The notes beneath the pieces are model-generated. The model was not told the origin of the DNA. It saw only the letters and a program-made list of their open reading frames with translations, and ran no database searches. Positions 52,930-58,007 of a stretch of DNA of 58,007 bases are shown in pieces (the first letter of the stretch is position 1; each line of letters starts with the position of its first letter). The DNA comes from Clostridia bacterium (GTDB lineage Bacteria > Bacillota > Clostridia > Oscillospirales > Acutalibacteraceae), in assembly GCA_017474045.1 (NCBI GenBank), contig JAFUHX010000009.1, positions 1 to 58,007 on the forward strand, written 5' to 3'. The translations under genes and the position numbers were made by a program.

Positions 52930-53409
52930 TTAAAATTTGTCGATATATTCCTCTAAATCCTGACTTTTAGGATAGTATCTTCTAAAGTTATCGATGACTT
53001 CTTTGTCCTCGCTAAAAATAAGTATTAAAGAACTATCCCAAGGCACAATTTCTATCTTTGAAAATGGATGTTGCATTGTTAAAGGCTTTTCCCAGAAGCC
53101 TCTATAACCGTCTGCATATGGGAGATCGTATTTTAATACTTCATAAAGATCCACAGATTTATCAAAAGCCGACAAGACCGCCCAGTTCCATTGAAATTCC
53201 TCTCTTGTAACAAGGTCGGTGAGATCTTCTCCGTTGATCCAACAATATTTTTTGCTGAGCATTTCATTTATTTTCGGATCGTTAATATTGCAGTCGCTGT
53301 CTGTTATCAGCCAATTATATTCCAATTGCTTATTGTTGATAGCATGAAATACCTTTTTAAGATTAGTATAGTACTTTTCACCTTTTTCGACTATAGCGCC
53401 GTAAACCAT
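52930..53409 (-). CDS. Hypothetical protein, 159 residues
   Basis: The protein is acidic, soluble and rich in Trp and Tyr (NWLITDSDCNIND, YCWINGEDLTDLV, FQWNWAVLSAFD, YADGYRGFWEKPL, IEIVPWDSSLILI). It has no signal peptide or membrane span. The composition and single-gene context next to mobile elements resemble immunity-type or SUKH-like proteins, but no family is recognised. The ATG is preceded by AAGGGGGGAG. It may be co-transferred with the flanking palindromic elements. Confidence 0.65.
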   Translation of the reverse strand: MVYGAIVEKGEKYYTNLKKVFHAINNKQLEYNWLITDSDCNINDPKINEMLSKKYCWINGEDLTDLVTREEFQWNWAVLSAFDKSVDLYEVLKYDLPYADGYRGFWEKPLTMQHPFSKIEIVPWDSSLILIFSEDKEVIDNFRRYYPKSQDLEEYIDKF

Positions 53410-53563
53410 TCGAACTCCCCCCTTTGCGAAATATTATAACACATAATACATGGGTTTGTCCACAATTACAGCGAGCATCGGATTCTGGCACCAAAATCCA
53501 TAACCCACCGAAAAGAGCAAGACTTTCTCAAAACAGAGAAAGCCTTGTTGCTATAATATAAAA

Positions 53564-53623
53564 ATCGAGTGTCCATAACTCAAATCCGTTATGAACACTC
53601 GATATGGTGCGGATGTTCATAAC
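53564..53623. repeat. Palindromic TGGTGCGG element, copy B
   Basis: ATCGAGTGT-CATAAC and GTTATG-ACACTCGAT form a hairpin. It is followed by TGGTGCGGATGTTCATAAC, whose TGTTCATAAC pairs perfectly with GTTATGAACA of the right arm, so two folds exclude each other. It lies 75 bp before the DUF6809 gene. Confidence 0.6.
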
Positions 53624-53698
53624 ACAAGTAGTTCTCCGGCAATACATATTCTAACTTTCGTACTCTAATATATTTCCTCAGATACGGAGGAATACATA

Positions 53699-53983
53699 AT
53701 GTCAAATATCATTGAAGATTTCTATTACGGTAACATTGAGCCACAGGAGCTCACCACAGAAATTACACCAAGACTCAAAAAGAAATTAAGTGAGCTTGTA
53801 AAGAAGGAGGAAGAACTGGCAGCAAAACTGTCTGACGAAGAAAAAGAGAAGTTTGCAAATTATGCGAGCAAATATAATGAATTTTCAAGCATCAGCATTT
53901 CTGACGGCTTTGTTTCAGGCTTTAGATTCGGTGCAAGATTTACATACGACACCTTCGTTGCTAATTCAAAAGGAGGTGTGTAA
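53699..53983 (+). CDS. DUF6809 family protein
   Basis: This 94-residue protein begins MSNIIEDFYYGNIEPQEL, the recognisable start of a small family often seen in mobile elements of gut Firmicutes next to tnpV. A helical middle (KKLSELVKKEEELAAKLSDEEKEKFANYASKYNEF) and the end DGFVSGFRFGARFTYD follow. Function is unknown. The start has ACGGAGG upstream. Its stop lies 1 bp before the tnpV start, and the tnpV ribosome site AGGAGG overlaps its last codons, so the two are one unit. Confidence 0.8.
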   Translation: MSNIIEDFYYGNIEPQELTTEITPRLKKKLSELVKKEEELAAKLSDEEKEKFANYASKYNEFSSISISDGFVSGFRFGARFTYDTFVANSKGGV

Positions 53984-53984
53984 A

Positions 53985-54350
53985 ATGAGTAAGAGTACAG
54001 GTATTTCTTATCGACAGGTTGGCGACTATAAAATTCCGAACATTATCTTGCCGCCTGAACAAGCAAATATCACTGTAGGTAAATGGGGAATGATGCATAA
54101 GGATTACCTTGAACATAACAAGAGTGGTCTATTTATGCTAATGGTAACCAAATGCACACTTTGGCCTTATCTTACAGATGTTGACCGTCAGGCAAATGAA
54201 ATGTATGACCTTCTGATTGAACAGATGATAGAAGCTGAAGGCGTTACAGAAGAGCTTAAAGAGCAAGACCAACTTGAATGGATACAGAGGATGGGCAATA
54301 TTCAGCAACGGGCAAGGGAGATTGTATGCAGTGAATTGATTTACAGTTAA
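53985..54350 (+). CDS. tnpV: TnpV family transposon-encoded protein
   Basis: This 121-residue protein matches TnpV, named from Clostridium mobilisable transposons of the Tn4451 type: YRQVGDYKIPNIILPPEQANITVGKWG, MHKDYLEHNKSGLFMLM, and the C-terminal EQDQLEWIQRMGNIQQRAREIV. Its biochemical role is not established, and it is a good marker of integrative elements. The start at 53985 follows AGGAGG. A frameshifted relative lies at 39325. No recombinase is visible nearby, so this is a remnant or a cargo module. Confidence 0.88.
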   Translation: MSKSTGISYRQVGDYKIPNIILPPEQANITVGKWGMMHKDYLEHNKSGLFMLMVTKCTLWPYLTDVDRQANEMYDLLIEQMIEAEGVTEELKEQDQLEWIQRMGNIQQRAREIVCSELIYS

Positions 54351-54367
54351 ATTAAATTTGATAGCAT

Positions 54368-54406
54368 AAAGCACGACTTACGGAAATGTAGGTCGTGCTT
54401 AGCTTT
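54368..54406 (+). terminator. Terminator after tnpV
   Basis: AAGCACGAC...GTCGTGCTT hairpin followed by a T-rich stretch. Confidence 0.8.
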
Positions 54407-54780
54407 TAGCATTAAAAATGCCTTTTATTCGTTAGTTTTCTTGGATAATACATCAGGTCATTTCATAAAATTCTATCGAATACAGAGCAAAATTCAAAAA
54501 AATCATACAACATATTGTGGTTAGTTGCAACAACTCTTGGATTATATGGTATGAATTTTTTCCTTTGTCGGAGAGGATCTTTTAAGTAAGAAATTTTGCC
54601 CGTGCGAAGTTGATATACAGTGTTAATATTATGCTGAAGTCGTATTTGTCACCGTTTTTATTTTCTATGAGCACCCTTGTCATTAAATCCGACTTCACCT
54701 CTCAAAGCTGTTTCTACCCATAATGATAAAATGTGATTTTCATAATTTTAATTTCAATCGGGAAGTAAAATCCTCAGCGG
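54407..54780. other. Gene-free interval, possible coding remnant on the minus strand
   Basis: On the minus strand a stretch between about 54620 and 54470 reads VYQLRTGKISYLKDPLRQRKK and continues open for some 50 codons, but has no start or ribosome site. The composition is protein-like, so it may be a decayed gene of the mobile region. No intact feature is seen. Confidence 0.3.
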
Positions 54781-54822
54781 TTGGAATTTATTAAAATTAT
54801 TGTTCGTTTTTTTCGTATTTTA

Positions 54823-54851
54823 TTGACAAAGAACCCTCTGATAAATATAAT
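54823..54851 (+). promoter_or_regulatory. Promoter of the tetR-surface protein unit
   Basis: Consensus TTGACA (54823-54828), a 17-bp spacer and TATAAT (54846-54851). Confidence 0.75.
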
Positions 54852-54868
54852 AAAATTAAACTGTACCC

Positions 54869-54890
54869 GGGTTTACTTTGTGTTAAACCC
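54869..54890 (+). promoter_or_regulatory. Probable TetR operator
   Basis: GGGTTTA and TAAACCC form a perfect 7-bp inverted repeat with an 8-bp centre. It is placed just after the start of transcription and before the ribosome site of the TetR gene, as expected for autoregulation. Confidence 0.6.
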
Positions 54891-54909
54891 TTTTGAAAGG
54901 AGCGATGAT

Positions 54910-55614
54910 TTGTCGAACTTTAGAAGCGAAGCCGAAAGCAGAGAATTATACAGGCAGATTCTCACAGCTGCAACGGCTTTGTTCATTCAGAAAGGCTATG
55001 AGCGTACAAAAATAACTGACATAGCAGAACTGTCCGGTGTACCTAAATCAAAGATACTTTATGTAATGAACAGCAAAGAGGAAATTTTAGGATTGCTTGT
55101 CACAAGGTTTCTCGACGGTGTTACGTCGGCATCAGATGCAGTCTCAAAAAAGCTCACCGACGATAAAGTGCTTATCCTGCTTGCCAATGAGGTTTTACAG
55201 CTTTATATGGCGGAAATGAATGAGGATATGCGTAACCTTTACCTTTCAGGCTATTCAATGCCGAAAACAAGTGAAGAGGTTCTTAAACGAAGAACTGATA
55301 TGATGTATGAAGCTTTCAGCGAAACATTTAAGAATTCCGCTTGGAATGACTTCTACGAAACTGAAATTGCTTCAATGGGCATAATGAGAGCATATATGAC
55401 TGTACCCTGCGGTATATATTTTACCATTGAAGTAAAAGCAAAAAGACTCGTAACAATGCTTCTGCGTATTTATAAGGCAGAAGACGAAAAAATCACCGAA
55501 GCAATCAGCTTTATCGAAAAAATTGATTTTGCAACCATTGCAAAAGAGGCGGTGCAAAGTGTTTTCGATGAACTTCAGATACACACCCAAAACTCTTTCC
55601 TGAAAGGAGAATAA
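54910..55614 (+). CDS. TetR-family transcriptional regulator
   Basis: The protein has about 234 residues. Its N-terminal helix-turn-helix (about 12-58) reads ILTAATALFIQKGYERTKITDIAELSGVPKSKILYVMNSKEEIL, a clear TetR domain. The helical ligand domain that follows is not assignable to a subfamily. The TTG at 54910 is chosen because AAAGGAG lies seven bases upstream; the longer frame covers the promoter and operator. The surface protein begins 3 bp after its stop, so the regulator and the surface protein are co-transcribed and probably autoregulated through the inverted repeat at 54869. Confidence 0.88.
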   Translation: MSNFRSEAESRELYRQILTAATALFIQKGYERTKITDIAELSGVPKSKILYVMNSKEEILGLLVTRFLDGVTSASDAVSKKLTDDKVLILLANEVLQLYMAEMNEDMRNLYLSGYSMPKTSEEVLKRRTDMMYEAFSETFKNSAWNDFYETEIASMGIMRAYMTVPCGIYFTIEVKAKRLVTMLLRIYKAEDEKITEAISFIEKIDFATIAKEAVQSVFDELQIHTQNSFLKGE

Positions 55615-55617
55615 ACA

Positions 55618-58007
55618 ATGAAAAAATTCTTATCAATCATCCTCGCAATCTTAATGGTTGTGACAATGCTTCCCATGTCGGTACTGCCGGCAAGTGCGGC
55701 TGAAAATCTCGACTATAGTATTACGGTTGAGGTTGTTGACTGGGCTGTTTATGAAACATCAGGTGAGCTCATTGGCGAGTTTAACGCGGTTGAGCATGGT
55801 GATGCATTTTACGATGTGTCATTGACCCGAGCTGATGACGGAACATTCACCTTCAGCTATCAAATTGCTCTTGAGCGTAACGGCGGCAACACAGCGTGGG
55901 ATGAAAGCAGTATATCCTTCAGAATTGATTCCTGTGAAGATGAATTTATGCAGGAGTTTGAAAAGTCATGCTACAGCAACTATAATATTTTTTACAACTT
56001 AAAGGTAACAAGAAGAGCCGGTCACAGTTTTTCTGACTGGACGGATGCAGGTGACGGAACACATACCCGTACCTGTGTTATTAACTCTGCTCATAAAGAG
56101 ACTGCAAGTCATAATTATGCTGCAGCAACTTGTTCTGCCCCAGAGACCTGTAAGAACTGTGGAGCTACGCAGGGCGAGCCTGTGGCTGATGCACATGGTT
56201 GGAATGCAGCAACCTGTGTGTTGCCTCAAACCTGTAAGTATTGCGGTATAACTCAGGGTGAAGAGCTCGGTCACGACATAGTTGCTGCAACATTCGGCAA
56301 GCCTGCGGCCTGTTCCCGTTGCGGTGCAACAGATATAAACATTAGCGTGCTTGAAGCCGCTTTAATCAACACAAATGTAAACCTGCCAAGCAAGGCTGTA
56401 AAAGATGATAACTCAGGTTATAATGATATTACCTGGTCTGTTGTTGATGCAGGCAGCACAGGTGCAACCATAAACGGAAACACCTTAAAAGCACTCTACC
56501 CAGGTGAGGCTATAATCCGTGCAACAATTGAAAGCGGATCAAAGGATTTTACAGTACGTTTCATAAAATCTGAAAATATCGATATTAGCCTTGGTTCGGT
56601 TGTTGTAAGCCAAAAAGACGATTCGATCTTAACTGTAACTTATGCAGGCTTCGAAGGCGGAAGCAAGGACTATATGGTTGGTGAACCGATTCAGATTACG
56701 GGTACAACAACATCTAACTATGTGGAAGTATCAAGCGGGGCTGCAACCATTATTCTGAATGATGTTTCTATCAGCCGAAATGGATATTGCTTCCGTGTAA
56801 ATGGTGGTGCGACAGCCGATCTGACCTTGGTTGGAAGCAATGCGATGTCAACCGGATCGACTTATGCTGCACTTTCCGTTCCGGAGAATGCAACTGTAAT
56901 TATAGGTGGGGAAGGAACTCTTACCGCTACATCATCAAAAGAATCCGCAGCAATCGGAAGTGGATACAGTGATAACGGTACCGGAACGATTGTTATAAAC
57001 GGTGGTACCATAATAGCTGAAAACACCTATAGCAGCGGCTCGGCCGGAGCAGGCATAGGCGGAGGAAACCAAAAAAATGGCGGTAATATAACCATCAATG
57101 GCGGTGTAGTAACGGCTAACGGTGGCAGATATGCAGCCGGTATTGGCGGCGGTAACTATGAAAATGGTGGAAATATAACCATCAACGGCGGAATTGTGAC
57201 GGCAACCGGTGGCGAAAGTGCAGCCGGTATTGGCGGCGGCTTAGATGGAGATGGCGGACAGATTACCATAACCGGTGGCACCGTAATCGCAAAAGGCGGT
57301 GACTATAGGCAGTTTTATAGTGGTGCCGGTATCGGTGGCGGTTACGATGGAAACGGCGGTACGGTAGTTATAACAGGTGGTAACATCAAAGTAATTGCCG
57401 GAAGCTCCAAGGCAGAAGCGATTGGAAAAGGCGGTAACGGCGAATCTTCCGGTACACTTAAGAATGCAAGCGGCAACGATGTTACTCTCAGAACCGTCAC
57501 CCTCAGCGGTGCGGTGGCTGATACACCTGTAACAAGGGTTGAGGGCATCACCTACGGTCTTACCGATGTCAAAACCTATAATACAGATAAGCTTTATTTC
57601 TATCTTCCTGCCGATGCTGTAATAACATCCATCACAGCAGGCGGAAATGAATATATCTGTAACAGCAATCTTACGTATTATACCTCTCACGATTGGTCAA
57701 ACCTTGACGGCATCTGTGCAAACGGTTGCGGTCTTGAATGTCACCACGAAAATGAAACAGGCGATATCTGTTCTGTCTGCGGTGTACACTGCGGTGAATG
57801 CACCTACACCGACAATGGTGACGGTACCCACAGCTTCACCTGCACAATCTGTCATATTACCGGCACAGAGAATCACACCGGCGGCACGGCTACCTGTAAG
57901 GAACAGGCAAAGTGTGAGCACTGCGGTGCAAGCTACGGTGAGGTTAATGCTCACGATTGGTCAAACCTTGATGGTGTATGTGCAAACGGCTGCGGCGAGG
58001 TATGTCC
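55618..58007 (+). CDS. Large secreted Gly-rich/Cys-rich surface protein, 5' part
   Basis: The frame opens at ATG 55618 behind AAAGGAG and runs open to the end of the window (about 796 residues, C-terminus missing). A signal peptide (about 1-27, ending PASAAE) is followed by a beta domain. Two or three units of the type CKNCGATQGE with conserved His/Cys come next, then an Ig-like segment. A long repeat region contains units of the form NGGNITINGGxVTAxGGxxAAGIGGG, as in carbohydrate-binding surface proteins of gut Firmicutes. Further CxxC units (CANGCG, CSVCGVHCGECTY, CEHCGASYGE) follow. A role in adhesion or glycan binding is inference. It is co-transcribed with the TetR gene. Confidence 0.8.
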   Translation, partial: MKKFLSIILAILMVVTMLPMSVLPASAAENLDYSITVEVVDWAVYETSGELIGEFNAVEHGDAFYDVSLTRADDGTFTFSYQIALERNGGNTAWDESSISFRIDSCEDEFMQEFEKSCYSNYNIFYNLKVTRRAGHSFSDWTDAGDGTHTRTCVINSAHKETASHNYAAATCSAPETCKNCGATQGEPVADAHGWNAATCVLPQTCKYCGITQGEELGHDIVAATFGKPAACSRCGATDINISVLEAALINTNVNLPSKAVKDDNSGYNDITWSVVDAGSTGATINGNTLKALYPGEAIIRATIESGSKDFTVRFIKSENIDISLGSVVVSQKDDSILTVTYAGFEGGSKDYMVGEPIQITGTTTSNYVEVSSGAATIILNDVSISRNGYCFRVNGGATADLTLVGSNAMSTGSTYAALSVPENATVIIGGEGTLTATSSKESAAIGSGYSDNGTGTIVINGGTIIAENTYSSGSAGAGIGGGNQKNGGNITINGGVVTANGGRYAAGIGGGNYENGGNITINGGIVTATGGESAAGIGGGLDGDGGQITITGGTVIAKGGDYRQFYSGAGIGGGYDGNGGTVVITGGNIKVIAGSSKAEAIGKGGNGESSGTLKNASGNDVTLRTVTLSGAVADTPVTRVEGITYGLTDVKTYNTDKLYFYLPADAVITSITAGGNEYICNSNLTYYTSHDWSNLDGICANGCGLECHHENETGDICSVCGVHCGECTYTDNGDGTHSFTCTICHITGTENHTGGTATCKEQAKCEHCGASYGEVNAHDWSNLDGVCANGCGEVC

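Overview
The window looks like a chromosomal segment of a low-GC Bacillota bacterium of the class Clostridia, probably a gut or rumen Oscillospirales/Ruminococcaceae-type genome. This rests on the CtsR-McsA-McsB-ClpC protein-quality-control operon with canonical CtsR boxes, a PdaA-like polysaccharide deacetylase, a NiaR-type NAD regulator, an ECF-transporter S component, DUF3842 and DUF2804 proteins, TnpV mobile-element genes, strong AGGAGG ribosome sites, frequent TTG starts and TTGACA-17-TATAAT promoters. No rRNA, tRNA or CRISPR array was recognised.

Layout. 1-5 kb: a glycan-use segment (GH31, GH43) and two uncharacterised genes, separated by three copies of a 255-bp compound-hairpin repeat that carries a terminator at one end and abuts a promoter at the other. 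5-13 kb: housekeeping and envelope genes (ECF S component with a structured leader, a CREST-like membrane protein, PdaA, TrmL, PduL, a family 4-like uracil-DNA glycosylase, small secreted proteins), a tandem array of terminator-like hairpins and a tiny Cys/Gly-rich protein. 13.1-18.7 kb: ctsR-mcsA-mcsB-clpC with two exact CtsR operators, then tcdA. 18.8-26.2 kb: an SH3/C39 peptidase, a 40-residue amphipathic peptide gene, DUF2804 and sbcDC.

26.3-37.8 kb is the most unusual part. On the minus strand lie a winged-helix, replication-relaxation-like protein, a protein with a Card1-like PD-(D/E)xK nuclease domain, and an SprT-like metalloprotein. Divergent from them is a three-gene operon: a 1162-residue helical protein of unknown function, a PP2C-type phosphatase, and a 1495-residue multidomain protein. 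The last combines an atypical Ser/Thr kinase domain, a Rossmann-like nucleotide-binding segment, a RyR-like segment and a C-terminal Card1/DUF1887-type nuclease domain. I read this operon as a candidate undescribed phospho-signalling/nuclease system, possibly defensive. That role is inference.

37.9-39.8 kb is a mobile-element scar with two membrane-protein genes and a broken tnpV. 39.8-44.8 kb is a beta-galactoside utilisation locus (AraC regulator, GPH transporter, LacZ-type GH2). 45-46.7 kb encodes a PiT phosphate transporter with its DUF47 partner. 46.8-50.4 kb is the NAD synthesis operon nadA-nadB-nadC-niaR with a candidate NiaR site on the promoter. 50.8-54.4 kb holds a TraX-like protein, a transglutaminase-like protein, an unknown protein and a DUF6809-TnpV unit, with palindromic elements around them. 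The window ends with a TetR regulator, its probable operator, and the 5' part of a large secreted Gly-rich/Cys-rich surface protein.
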